A stretch of 64,000 nucleotides of DNA, taken from contig AP025580.1 in the NCBI GenBank assembly GCA_022846035.1, positions 2,108,001 through 2,172,000 of the forward strand, written 5' to 3'. The translations under genes and the position numbers were made by a program. The notes below the pieces were generated by a model. The model was not told the origin of the DNA. It worked only from the letters and a program-made list of their open reading frames with translations, and did no database searches. The stretch comes from Christensenellaceae bacterium. Lineage in GTDB: Bacteria; Bacillota; Clostridia; Christensenellales; Christensenellaceae. The first letter of the stretch is position 1. Every line of letters begins with the position of its first letter. Positions 28,476-36,406 of the stretch are shown here, piece after piece.

Positions 28476-29136
28476 TACCCCACACCACCTTCAAATATTT
28501 CGGTTCTTTCGGATTGATCTCGATCTTTTCACGTATTCTCCTGATGTGCACCGCGATCGTGTTCTCCGCGCCGACTGCCTTCTCGTCCCATACGCTTTCA
28601 TATATCTGTGTCGTGGACAAAACCATCTCCATGTTCTGCATGAGGTAGCGCAGTATCTTATATTCCATAGGCGTCAGCTTTACGCCCTCGCCGTCTACCG
28701 TAACGGTCTTTTTCATGTCGTCAAGGACAAGGCCGCCCGTCTGGTAAACCCCCTGCGTTTCCGTCATGCTTCCAAGGGACGTATACCGCCTTAGCTGCGA
28801 TTTTACCCTTGCCACAAGTTCAAGCGGATTAAAAGGCTTTGTCAGGTAATCATCCGCGCCCGCGTTGAGCCCCAGGATCTTGTCATTATCTTCCGATTTC
28901 GCGCTCAGCATAATCACAGGAACGTTCGCATATTCGCGCAGTTTCATTGTCGCCCGAATTCCGTCCATCCCCGGCATCATGATGTCCATGATGATGAGAT
29001 GTACTTCGTTTTCCTCAACAAGGCGGATCGCCTGCGCACCGTCATAGGCCTTTAAGATTTCATATCCCTCGTTCACAAGGTAGATTTCTATTGCCTCCAC
29101 GATTTCCTTGTCATCGTCGCAGACCAATATTTTCAT
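28444..29136 (-). CDS. OmpR/PhoB-family response regulator (VanR-like)
   Basis: A 230-residue response regulator. The receiver domain has an acidic pocket at VCDDD, phospho-acceptor D51 in IIMDIMMPGMDG, and K in LTKPF. The winged-helix effector carries LTPMEYKILRYLM and ENTIAVHIRRIREKI. Its partner is the kinase that overlaps its 3' end. The divergent lipoprotein gene at 29330, with repeated TTAAGA words between them, is a plausible target. Confidence 0.92.
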   Translation of the reverse strand: MKILVCDDDKEIVEAIEIYLVNEGYEILKAYDGAQAIRLVEENEVHLIIMDIMMPGMDGIRATMKLREYANVPVIMLSAKSEDNDKILGLNAGADDYLTKPFNPLELVARVKSQLRRYTSLGSMTETQGVYQTGGLVLDDMKKTVTVDGEGVKLTPMEYKILRYLMQNMEMVLSTTQIYESVWDEKAVGAENTIAVHIRRIREKIEINPKEPKYLKVVWGIGYKIDKLKV

Positions 29137-29218
29137 GGTGCATTACCTCCGCTTTTTATCAGGTACATTATATCATACCCACCTTGCTTTTACCTTAATC
29201 TTATGATATACAGGAATT

Positions 29219-29248
29219 ATTAAGATAAAAGGTCATAAAAAATTAAGA
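29219..29248. promoter_or_regulatory. ATTAAGA direct repeats, candidate response-regulator site
   Basis: ATTAAGA at 29219-29225 and again at 29242-29248, 23 bp apart (about two helical turns), with an inverted CTTAATCTTA just left of them. They lie between the divergent two-component operon and the DUF4349 lipoprotein gene. Confidence 0.4.
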
Positions 29249-29329
29249 CTTTATGAAGCGCCTGTGAAAACGGAACTTTTTTCATGAAATGGAAGTCTAA
29301 AAGATAACAAGTACTCGGAGGTATCGATT

Positions 29330-30427
29330 ATGAAAAAGACTTTAACCGTATTTTTATGTATTTTGATGTGCGTATGTCTGCTTTTGGGCGCATGCGCGGC
29401 CGCTCCGCAAAACACCTCTGCCGATTCGGCGCCCCAGGCTACCAGCGTACCTGCCGACACCAAAGCGGAAATTGCAGCCGGCGCGCAGGACGTCGAAGCT
29501 GCCGCCGCCGAGGAAGCGGGCACCGGCGACCTCGGCAACCTGACCAACGCCGCCCTGCCGGAGACAAACCGCAAGCTTACCTATTCCGCTTCCTTTGACA
29601 TCTCCACCAAGCAATACGACAGCGACTACAACATCATTAACGCCGAACTGGGCGCGGTCGGAGGGTATATCGAATACGAGTCATCCACCGCCGACGTTTC
29701 CTACAGCAGCAACGTCACCGGACGTTATACGACGATGACCATGCGCGTTCCAGTGGACAAATACAACGAGTTCTTAGACAAACTTTCGGGGATCGGCGAG
29801 GTGACCAGCAAGCAAAAAAACACCGAGGATTTTTCCGACCAATATTATGATACCGAATCCCGCATCGAGCTTTTGGAAGGCCAGAAAACAAGATTGATGG
29901 GCCATCTGGCAAACGCGACCAATACGGAAGACATCATCGCGCTCGAGCAGGAAATTACCGACGTAATCTACGAGTTAGACCAGCTCCAGGGCAACATGCG
30001 CAGGATGGATAACCTCGTTGAATATGCGACGGTTTCCATTACGCTTACCGAGCTTATTACGCCTGAAACGATCGGCAGCGACGGACAGCCCCTCGGCGAC
30101 CGCGCCAGCGAGGCTTTCTTGCTTTCCATGACGGGCGTAGGCGAATTCCTGGAAAACTTCGCCGTTGGCTTTATGGCGGCGCTGCCGGCCATCATCCTGA
30201 TCGTGATTGTCATCGTGGTCGTATTGCTCGTAATCAAACTGGCGCGCGTCCTGATGGGCAAGTACCGTATCAAACATCCCAAAACGGCAGCCGCGCCACA
30301 GTATCACGGCCAGACATACCATCCACAGCCGCCATACGCGCCGCAGTACCAGCAGCCGGCCGCACCCGAAGAAGAAGCAAACAATGCACAGGCGACGGAC
30401 ACGGAAAATAAGACGGATCAAAACTAG
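29330..30427 (+). CDS. DUF4349 lipoprotein
   Basis: A 365-residue lipoprotein. Signal peptide with lipobox LLGAC, an Ala-rich low-complexity stalk (about 25-75), then the DUF4349 region: RKLTYSASFDISTKQYD, MRVPVDKYNEFLDKL, TEDFSDQYYDTESRIELLEGQ. A coiled coil is followed by a membrane helix (about 285-310) and a Pro/Gln-rich cytoplasmic tail. Function of DUF4349 is not established, but it recurs beside envelope-stress two-component systems. GGAGG precedes the ATG. Confidence 0.85.
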   Translation: MKKTLTVFLCILMCVCLLLGACAAAPQNTSADSAPQATSVPADTKAEIAAGAQDVEAAAAEEAGTGDLGNLTNAALPETNRKLTYSASFDISTKQYDSDYNIINAELGAVGGYIEYESSTADVSYSSNVTGRYTTMTMRVPVDKYNEFLDKLSGIGEVTSKQKNTEDFSDQYYDTESRIELLEGQKTRLMGHLANATNTEDIIALEQEITDVIYELDQLQGNMRRMDNLVEYATVSITLTELITPETIGSDGQPLGDRASEAFLLSMTGVGEFLENFAVGFMAALPAIILIVIVIVVVLLVIKLARVLMGKYRIKHPKTAAAPQYHGQTYHPQPPYAPQYQQPAAPEEEANNAQATDTENKTDQN

Positions 30428-30433
30428 ACCAGT

Positions 30434-30461
30434 AAAAAAGGAGCCGCGCTGCGGCTCCTTT
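30434..30461. terminator. Bidirectional terminator
   Basis: AAAGGAGCCGC, GCT loop, GCGGCTCCTTT between convergent genes. The T run is better on the minus strand. Confidence 0.85.
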
Positions 30462-30468
30462 GATTTTC

Positions 30469-31365
30469 TCAAACCGTGTTTTTTTCACTTTTCTTTTTTG
30501 CATGGATCCATTGTTCGAAAGTGGATTCGATCGCGCCGTGCGGGCACGCCTTTTTACACGCGCCGCAACGAATACATTCTATGCTGTTCGGATTCTCAAA
30601 CACCTTAATATCCAGCTTGCACGCCTTTTCGCACGCACCGCAACGGACGCATTTGTTTTCATCCACATGCAGCCTGTAAAGCGATACCTTATTGAACAAG
30701 CCGTATACCGCCCCAAGAGGGCACACATAACGGCAAAACGGACGGTATACCGCGATGGAAAGGAAAATAAGGCCCGCTAGCAGGCTGACTTTCCACACAA
30801 ACAGGCCGCCTGCCGCCTGCTGTAATCCCGCATTTGCCGCCACCAGCGGCAGTCCCGCCATCAGCGTGCCCGACGGACAGATGTATTCGCAGAACCACGG
30901 CTGCCCCTGTCCGATAATATCCACCGCCAGCGAGGGCAACAAGATAACGAAGCCTATCAGGATACCATATTTTAAGAATTTTAACCATTTATCGCCCGGC
31001 AAAGCCCGCAGCTTTTTCACAAACGGTATTTTAAAAATCAAATCCTGCACCAACCCAAAGGGGCACAGCCACCCGCATACCAGCCGCCCCAGCAACGCGC
31101 CTGTGGCAAGCAAAAATCCGGCAATATAAAAAGTAAATTTGTGATCTCGGCTGCCCAGCACCGCCTGCAGCGCGCCAATCGGGCAGGACGCAAGCGCGCC
31201 CGGACAGGAATAGCAATTAAGGCCGGGAACGCACGCGAACTTTGTCGCGCCCGTAAAAATCGTTCCCTTGGTAAAGCCCGCCATGTATCCGTTTGTCAGC
31301 AATGTAAAAGCAACCTGCACCGCCAGCCTGACGTGCGTGGCGATCCACGTAAAAACCCTAACCAA
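30469..31365 (-). CDS. 4Fe-4S binding membrane protein (NapH/YccM-like)
   Basis: About 298 residues. Five or more membrane helices carry polyferredoxin-type motifs CGWLCPFG, CEYICPSG and CRYVCPLG, and two C-terminal ferredoxin clusters have C-x2-C-x2-C-x3-C (CVRCGACEKACK and CIRCGACKKACP). The protein passes electrons across or along the membrane. The frame opens at 31458, but that stretch overlaps the CD1871A-type gene in another frame. A TTG at 31365 or 31371, right after that gene with GGAG upstream, is a better start. The electron donor and acceptor are unknown. Confidence 0.8.
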   Translation of the reverse strand: MVRVFTWIATHVRLAVQVAFTLLTNGYMAGFTKGTIFTGATKFACVPGLNCYSCPGALASCPIGALQAVLGSRDHKFTFYIAGFLLATGALLGRLVCGWLCPFGLVQDLIFKIPFVKKLRALPGDKWLKFLKYGILIGFVILLPSLAVDIIGQGQPWFCEYICPSGTLMAGLPLVAANAGLQQAAGGLFVWKVSLLAGLIFLSIAVYRPFCRYVCPLGAVYGLFNKVSLYRLHVDENKCVRCGACEKACKLDIKVFENPNSIECIRCGACKKACPHGAIESTFEQWIHAKKKSEKNTV

Positions 31366-31504
31366 TTCCAATACACTCCAGACATATATTAACCGCCTTC
31401 GTAAAGACGACCTGCGCTTCTCCCCGCATGACACCCACCACAATAAATACAGCGCCAATGGCCAAAAGCATAATCCACCATTTACTTCGCGTTCCTCTTT
31501 TCAT
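31358..31504 (-). CDS. CD1871A family CXXC-motif small membrane protein
   Basis: A 48-residue protein from ATG 31504 to TAG 31358. It starts with a basic MKRGTRSK, then one hydrophobic helix, then MRGEAQVVFTKAVNICLECIGIG with the CLEC motif that defines the CD1871A family. These proteins occur next to NapH-like 4Fe-4S membrane proteins in Clostridia, exactly as here. GCGGAG lies upstream. The stop overlaps the likely TTG start of the 4Fe-4S gene, so the two are translationally coupled. The CXXC probably carries redox-active thiols or binds metal. Confidence 0.8.
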   Translation of the reverse strand: MKRGTRSKWWIMLLAIGAVFIVVGVMRGEAQVVFTKAVNICLECIGIG

Positions 31505-31604
31505 CTTGCCGATCTCCGCTTCCTTAAACTTTAGCTGATTTCCTCGCGCTCTTTATACCATAGTCTATAGAGTCATATAATAAGGGTCAAGTATTTTTCC
31601 ATAT

Positions 31605-31640
31605 AAAAACGGCATACCAGTAAATGATACGCCGTTTTTT
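31605..31640. terminator. Terminator of orphan winged-helix gene
   Basis: AAAACGGC(A)TA ... TA(C)GCCGTTTT stem with T runs on both strands, 7 bp after the stop of the minus-strand gene. Confidence 0.8.
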
Positions 31641-31646
31641 GATTTT

Positions 31647-31943
31647 TTAGGCAGTGAGTGAATATCCCTGTCTCCTGAAGGTTTTGATCAGTTTCTTCGT
31701 ATGCCCGTCGTCAATCTTGGCCCGAAGGAACCTGATATATACATCCACAACGTTGGAAAAGCAATCGTAATCGCAATCCCATACGTGTTCTAATAGCTCT
31801 GCACGCGAAACAATTTTATCCTTATGCAGCGCCAGATACTTTAATACCTCGTACTCTTTCGCGGTAAGAGTAATTTCCTCGTCGCCGCGAGATACGGAAC
31901 GGTTGTCGATATCCACTGCCAGGTTATCAACCATAATACGCAT
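31647..31943 (-). CDS. Orphan winged-helix (PhoB-type effector) protein without receiver
   Basis: A 98-residue protein consisting only of an OmpR/PhoB winged-helix domain: ITLTAKEYEVLKYLALHKDKIVSRAELLEHVW, then VVDVYIRFLRAKID and the wing FRRQGYSLTA. There is no receiver domain. The frame runs open to 32138, but the ATG at 31943 has AAAGGATGAG upstream and starts the domain directly. It is flanked by terminators and so monocistronic. It may be constitutively active or regulated by abundance; targets are unknown. Confidence 0.8.
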   Translation of the reverse strand: MRIMVDNLAVDIDNRSVSRGDEEITLTAKEYEVLKYLALHKDKIVSRAELLEHVWDCDYDCFSNVVDVYIRFLRAKIDDGHTKKLIKTFRRQGYSLTA

Positions 31944-32028
31944 ATGTGTCTCATCCTTTCTTTTTAATATTGGCCCATATCGTATATACGTCCGTATTAT
32001 TAATAAGCTATTTTCATGAATTGTAATC

Positions 32029-32075
32029 AAAAAAAGAGCATTCAATTTGTAAACAATGCATGAATGCTCTTTTTC
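32029..32075. terminator. Bidirectional terminator downstream of osmoprotectant operon
   Basis: AAAAGAGCATTCA ... TGAATGCTCTTTT, a 13-bp stem with A and T runs, about 105 bp after the ATPase gene. The region between (32076-32179) shows no gene. Confidence 0.8.
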
Positions 32076-32179
32076 TTTTATTTTGCCTTTTTTCGCCGGT
32101 TTAACATAATTTCGCCGATCCGCGGAACATCCCGTCAAAGGCCAGCAGCGCAGGCGGCGCCTGTTATCTTTTCAAACGC

Positions 32180-32914
32180 CTATTCGCAGGTGAGCTGTTC
32201 TGACAAACGCTCGACATACTCATCTGTCGGATGACGGACCACCTCGTCCGGATCTCCTTCCTGCACCAGCTTTCCCTCGTTAAGAATCACCAGCCGCGTT
32301 CCCAGCCGTACCGCTTCGCGCAGGTCGTGCGTGACAAAAACGATCGTCGTTCCCGTTTTCCGGAAAATATCGCTGATGGCGTCCTGAAGCTGCTTACGCG
32401 TGATACCGTCCACCGCGCCAAACGGCTCGTCCATGAGGATGAGCCGGGGCTGCGCCGCAAGCGCACGCGCAATACCGACGCGCTGCTGCTGCCCTCCGGA
32501 AAGCTCGTTTACGTTTCGTTCGCCGAGATCCTCGCTTAAGGCCACCAGGTCCATAAGTTCACGCAGGCGCTGCGCGCTCAGCTTTCTCTTTTGGAGCCTG
32601 GGAACATATTCGATATTCTCCCGCATATTCAGGTGCGGAAACAACGCTCCGCCCTGTATCACATAACCGATTTGCCGCCGCAGCGCAATCAGGTCCGTAT
32701 GCATGGTATCCTCGCCGTTTACGGTGACGCTGCCCTCATCCGGCAAAATCAGTCCGTTGATCAGCTTGAGCATCGTCGTTTTCCCGCCGCCGCTTCCGCC
32801 CACGACAGTGACGAACTCTTCTTCCCTGATCTTAAGGTCAAGACCGCCGAGCGCATATTTTTCGTCATAGCGTTTTTTTACGCCGTCAAAAACGATCATT
32901 TCCCCGCCGCTCAT
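32180..32914 (-). CDS. Osmoprotectant (glycine betaine/choline-type) ABC transporter ATPase
   Basis: A 244-residue ABC ATPase. Walker A GGSGGGKTT, signature ELSGGQQQRVGIARAL, Walker B LILMDEPFGAVD and switch His in VTHDL. Similarity is to OpuCA/ProV but without the C-terminal CBS domains that sense ionic strength in those proteins. Its start overlaps the binding-protein gene by 4 bp. It energises import by the permease at 33801. Confidence 0.88.
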   Translation of the reverse strand: MSGGEMIVFDGVKKRYDEKYALGGLDLKIREEEFVTVVGGSGGGKTTMLKLINGLILPDEGSVTVNGEDTMHTDLIALRRQIGYVIQGGALFPHLNMRENIEYVPRLQKRKLSAQRLRELMDLVALSEDLGERNVNELSGGQQQRVGIARALAAQPRLILMDEPFGAVDGITRKQLQDAISDIFRKTGTTIVFVTHDLREAVRLGTRLVILNEGKLVQEGDPDEVVRHPTDEYVERLSEQLTCE

Positions 32915-33804
32915 AAAAGACCTTTCTGCGCAAGGAAATCCCGCGCAACTTCTTTCTCGTCTTCCTTATTGTTTTCCACGCGGTAATTGAGTTTCGCCAT
33001 TTCCTCATCCGTCAATATCCCGTCCATCTTCATCAATACCGCTTCCAGCTCAGGGTGCTCCTTGAGCGTATCCTGGCGCACGATCGTACCGCAATAATAC
33101 GAAGGGAAGAAGTTTTTATCGTCCTTTAACGTTTTCAGGTCGTATACATTGAGCATACCGTCCGTGGTAAACGCATTAATCACCTGCACGTCTCCGTTTC
33201 CGATGGCCTGGTATTTCATACCGATGTCAATATCTTTCGTATCCTTGAAAGAAAGGCCGTATATTTCGGTGAGCGGCGTGTAACCATCCTCACGCTCATA
33301 AAAATCATACTCTGCGCCAAACGTGAGTTCAGGCGCGTAGGCGGCGAGATCTGAAAAACTCTGTATATTGTTTTGTTCCGCAAAATCGCTTTTCACCGCC
33401 AGCGTATATGTGTTATTGAAGCCATAAAGGCCTACCCATGTCATGCCAAACTGCTCTTCGTACTGCTCCTTGAGCTTCTCGTACATAACATCCGCGTCGT
33501 TTTCCATGTCGTTTTTCAGTACGTCCGACCACGCTGTACCCGTATATTCCGGATACAGATCGAACTCTCCCTTGACAATCGCAGGATGGATATTCCCTGT
33601 GCCGCCGGCAATACCTTTGGTGATTTCCACCTCAAGGTCCGTGTCTTTCTCGATGAGCGCCGCAAGCATTTCACTCAATATAAATTGCTCCGTCATCGGT
33701 TTGGTTGCGATCTTGATTGTATTGTCGCCGCCGCCTGCGCATCCTGTGAGGGCAAAGACCCCCAGTATACAAACTGCCATAACCAGTGCTATCATTTTCT
33801 TCAT
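32911..33804 (-). CDS. Osmoprotectant ABC transporter substrate-binding lipoprotein
   Basis: A 297-residue protein. Lipobox LTGC, then the OpuAC/OsmF-type fold: IKIATKPMTEQFILSEMLA, GGTGNIHPAIVKGEFDLYPEYTGTAW and VINAFTTDGML. The ligand cage of this family is built from aromatic residues and binds glycine betaine, choline or carnitine; the exact ligand is not decided by sequence alone. The permease is a separate gene, unlike fused OpuF systems. Confidence 0.88.
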   Translation of the reverse strand: MKKMIALVMAVCILGVFALTGCAGGGDNTIKIATKPMTEQFILSEMLAALIEKDTDLEVEITKGIAGGTGNIHPAIVKGEFDLYPEYTGTAWSDVLKNDMENDADVMYEKLKEQYEEQFGMTWVGLYGFNNTYTLAVKSDFAEQNNIQSFSDLAAYAPELTFGAEYDFYEREDGYTPLTEIYGLSFKDTKDIDIGMKYQAIGNGDVQVINAFTTDGMLNVYDLKTLKDDKNFFPSYYCGTIVRQDTLKEHPELEAVLMKMDGILTDEEMAKLNYRVENNKEDEKEVARDFLAQKGLL

Positions 33805-34451
33805 TTCGTTTTTCTCCCATTGATTTTTCGGTAAACGCGCTTTTCAAAGATTCCCGCTACAAAGTCCGCGAGCAGCGCCAAGGCGGCGATCAACAGGCTT
33901 CCCGCTACCGTCATCGCCAGATTGTTGGTCGTGATGCCGCGGTAGATGGCCACGCCAAGGCCTCCCGCGCCTACAAAGGAAGCGATACCGCACAACGCTA
34001 TGGTCATAACGATCATATTGCGAGCGCCCGCCAGAATAACGGGCAGGGCAAGCGGCATTTTTACCTTGAATAAAAGCTGCATATTCGTGCTTCCCATCCC
34101 CCGCCCCGCTTCGATGATAGACGGAGAAATATTCATGATCCCTGTATGCGTATTCCGTACCATCGGCAACAGGCCGTAGATCGTCAGCGCAATGACCGCC
34201 GTCAGGTCGCCGATACCCGTCGCCGGAATCAAAAAGCCAAATAAGGCGATCGATGGAATGGTATAAATAAGATTTGTCACCCCGAGCACAGGAAATGAAA
34301 GGCGGGCGTGCTCCGAAATGAGGATCCCAAAAAATATACCAATAACAGACGCTAATAGAATAGAGATCAGAGAAATTTGTAGATGCTGCCAGATTAGGTC
34401 CGCAAAGAAATCCCATCTGGTTGCATAAAGCTGAAATACTTCCGCAAACAT
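33801..34451 (-). CDS. Osmoprotectant ABC transporter permease
   Basis: A 216-residue permease with five to six membrane helices and the EAA-type coupling loop EAGRGMGSTNMQLLFKVKMPLALPVILAG, as in OpuCB/OpuBB. First gene of the operon; its end overlaps the binding-protein start by 4 bp. Only one permease is present, so the transporter is probably a homodimer. Confidence 0.9.
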   Translation of the reverse strand: MFAEVFQLYATRWDFFADLIWQHLQISLISILLASVIGIFFGILISEHARLSFPVLGVTNLIYTIPSIALFGFLIPATGIGDLTAVIALTIYGLLPMVRNTHTGIMNISPSIIEAGRGMGSTNMQLLFKVKMPLALPVILAGARNMIVMTIALCGIASFVGAGGLGVAIYRGITTNNLAMTVAGSLLIAALALLADFVAGIFEKRVYRKINGRKTK

Positions 34452-34512
34452 TATTTGCCTTTCCTTATACGCAAAAATTTACTTCGCATTTTTAATAAAC
34501 CAATTTAATGTT

Positions 34513-34541
34513 ACTATACCGTAAAATTTTTGAAGTGTAAA
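34513..34541 (-). promoter_or_regulatory. Promoter of osmoprotectant operon
   Basis: Minus strand: TTTACA (34536-34541), 17 bp, TATAGT (34513-34518), about 62 bp upstream of the permease start. Confidence 0.65.
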
Positions 34542-34722
34542 GCCGCAGGCTTTGCGGCGCCCTTTTTCGTATGCTAAAGGATATGGGCTACTGATCAGGC
34601 GTATCGCCTCAATTTGGATGGCAAAATCTAAAATCTGTTGGTTAAATTTTCAAATCCATCTGTACTATATAATATAACACAGCATGAAAAACAGCGATAA
34701 CATGGGCTTATCCGCTGTTTTT
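34542..34722. other. Divergent intergenic region with two hairpins
   Basis: The 374-bp gap 34452-34825 holds two promoters and, between them, two hairpins. GCCGCA/TGCGGC at 34542-34558 is followed by CCCTTTTT. A longer AACAGCGATAA/TTATC(C)GCTGTT at about 34688-34718 is followed by T6. Both look like plus-strand terminators lying upstream of the hydrogenase promoter. A 29-codon frame overlapping the second hairpin is too short to support. Confidence 0.5.
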
Positions 34723-34759
34723 TGTTTGCCTGCCGGTTTTGTCGCGCTTCCCGCTTTCA

Positions 34760-34788
34760 TTGACAGTTTTTAGGTAAACCAGTATGAT
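34760..34788 (+). promoter_or_regulatory. Promoter of [FeFe] hydrogenase
   Basis: Perfect TTGACA (34760-34765), 17 bp, TATGAT (34783-34788). AAAAAGGAG lies between it and the ATG at 34826. Confidence 0.8.
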
Positions 34789-34825
34789 ATAAGAGGTAGA
34801 TTTAAAAAGGAGAAACGGTGTTTTT

Positions 34826-36265
34826 ATGAACAATGGAATGTTTGATACAAGCGTTCAGGAACTAAAATATAAAATTTTGAAGGAAGTTGCCAATCTTGCG
34901 TATGACGATAAGCTGGAAGAGGGACTGCTGCACATCGCGGAAAAGATTATTCCCGGTCCCCAGCCGACCATGCGCTGCTGCATCTACAAGGAACGCGCCA
35001 TCGTAGGCGAACGCCTGAAGCTTGCGCTGGGCGGCAACCCGCAAAATGAGAATGTCGTCGAGGTTTTGGATATTGCCTGCGACGAATGTCCTGTCGACGG
35101 TATCCGCGTGACGCAGGCCTGCCGTGGGTGCATTGCCCATCGCTGTCAGAACGTATGCCCGACGGGCGCGATCCGTATTGAGAACCTGAAAGCGCGTATC
35201 GACACCAAAAAATGCGTGGAATGCGGCAAGTGCCTGGCAGCTTGTCCTTATAACGCGATCGCCAAATCCGTCCGTCCGTGTGAAAACGCCTGCAAGGTGG
35301 GGGCGATCAGCATGGACGACGACAAAAAGGCCGTCATCGACAACGAAAAATGTATTGCCTGCGGCGCATGCGTTTACCAATGCCCGTTCGGCGCGATTTC
35401 CGCGAAGTCGTATATGCTGGAAGCGATCCGCCTTTTAAAAGGTTCTGAAAACAACAGCAAATATAAGGTTTACGCGGTTGTCGCCCCCTCCATTTCCAGT
35501 CAGTTCGGACACGTATCCGTAGAGCAGGTGGTATCCGGCATTAAGCACCTTGGTTTTTTCAGCGTCGTGGAGGCGGCTCTCGGCGCGGACATGGCCGCAG
35601 ATAAGGAAGCGGACGAGCTTTATGAAAAAGGCTTTTTAACAACGTCCTGTTGTCCTGCTTTTGTAAATTATGTGAAGAAAAATTTCCCTGACCTTGCAGC
35701 GCATATCTCCCATAACGTATCGCCCATGGAACAAATATCGATTTATCTGAAGAAAGTAGACCCCACCGCAAAAGTCGTATTCATTGGGCCGTGTATTGCC
35801 AAAAAAATGGAATTTCAACAGCCTGAAGTCGCGGGGATCGTGGATTGCGTCATTACTTTCGAAGAACTTCTCGCCCTACTCGACAGTCGTGAGATCGACC
35901 TTTCGCAAATGCCGTTCGAGCCCCTTGACAACGCCTCTTATTATGGCCGCATCTTTGCCCGCAGCGGCGGCGTCGCAACGGCGGTCGGCCAGGCCTTGAA
36001 AGAGCACGGTAAGGACGACTTTGCATATAATCCCGTTTCCTGTAACGGTATCGAGGAATGCCGGATCGCCCTTTTGAAGAAAACTAAGGGCGTACTGCCA
36101 AACAACTTTATCGAAGGTATGGCCTGTATCGACGGCTGCATTGGCGGTGCGGCATGCCTGACGCACGGCCCCAAGGACAAAAGCCAGGTGGATAAATACG
36201 GAAACGAGGCCAAGGAAAAAACCATCGGCCAGGCGGTGGGTATCCTGCACCAATTCCGCGATTAA
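34826..36265 (+). CDS. Monomeric [FeFe] hydrogenase (group B type)
   Basis: A 479-residue hydrogenase that reduces protons to H2 or oxidises H2. N-terminal Cys-rich ferredoxin-like clusters (CRGCIAHRCQNVCP, CVECGKCLAACP, CIACGACVYQCP). H-cluster motifs: L1 TTSCCPAF at 272-279, L2 GPCIAKKME at 321-329 and L3 EGMACIDGCIGG near 430. L1 with CCPAF instead of CCPxW, and the additional Cys-rich region, suggest group B. No bifurcating partner subunits are adjacent. Group B physiology is poorly defined; ferredoxin-linked H2 turnover is likely. The HydE/F/G maturases are not in the window. Confidence 0.9.
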   Translation: MNNGMFDTSVQELKYKILKEVANLAYDDKLEEGLLHIAEKIIPGPQPTMRCCIYKERAIVGERLKLALGGNPQNENVVEVLDIACDECPVDGIRVTQACRGCIAHRCQNVCPTGAIRIENLKARIDTKKCVECGKCLAACPYNAIAKSVRPCENACKVGAISMDDDKKAVIDNEKCIACGACVYQCPFGAISAKSYMLEAIRLLKGSENNSKYKVYAVVAPSISSQFGHVSVEQVVSGIKHLGFFSVVEAALGADMAADKEADELYEKGFLTTSCCPAFVNYVKKNFPDLAAHISHNVSPMEQISIYLKKVDPTAKVVFIGPCIAKKMEFQQPEVAGIVDCVITFEELLALLDSREIDLSQMPFEPLDNASYYGRIFARSGGVATAVGQALKEHGKDDFAYNPVSCNGIEECRIALLKKTKGVLPNNFIEGMACIDGCIGGAACLTHGPKDKSQVDKYGNEAKEKTIGQAVGILHQFRD

Positions 36266-36275
36266 GCAAACGACC

Positions 36276-36311
36276 AATGCCAGTGGGCGATAAACCCCAC
36301 TGGCATTTTTT
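36276..36311 (+). terminator. Terminator of hydrogenase
   Basis: AATGCCAGTGGG, an 8-nt loop, CCCACTGGCATT, then T run. Confidence 0.9.
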
Positions 36312-36406
36312 ATTTGCCATGTTATAATGGACAAAAGCGGTTCTTTGTTAGCCTATGCCGTTTTTATGGTATCTTTATACTATAATATAAAAAACAGGAG
36401 GATATT

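Noticed and set aside
31394-31486. A 30-codon minus-strand frame containing CIYCGGCHAG within the CD1871A gene region
   Set aside because: Third frame of the same segment; the CD1871A frame has the family motif and ribosome binding site, this one has neither.
34684-34773. A 29-codon frame upstream of the hydrogenase
   Set aside because: It overlaps a hairpin and the hydrogenase -35, has no ribosome binding site and no recognisable product.
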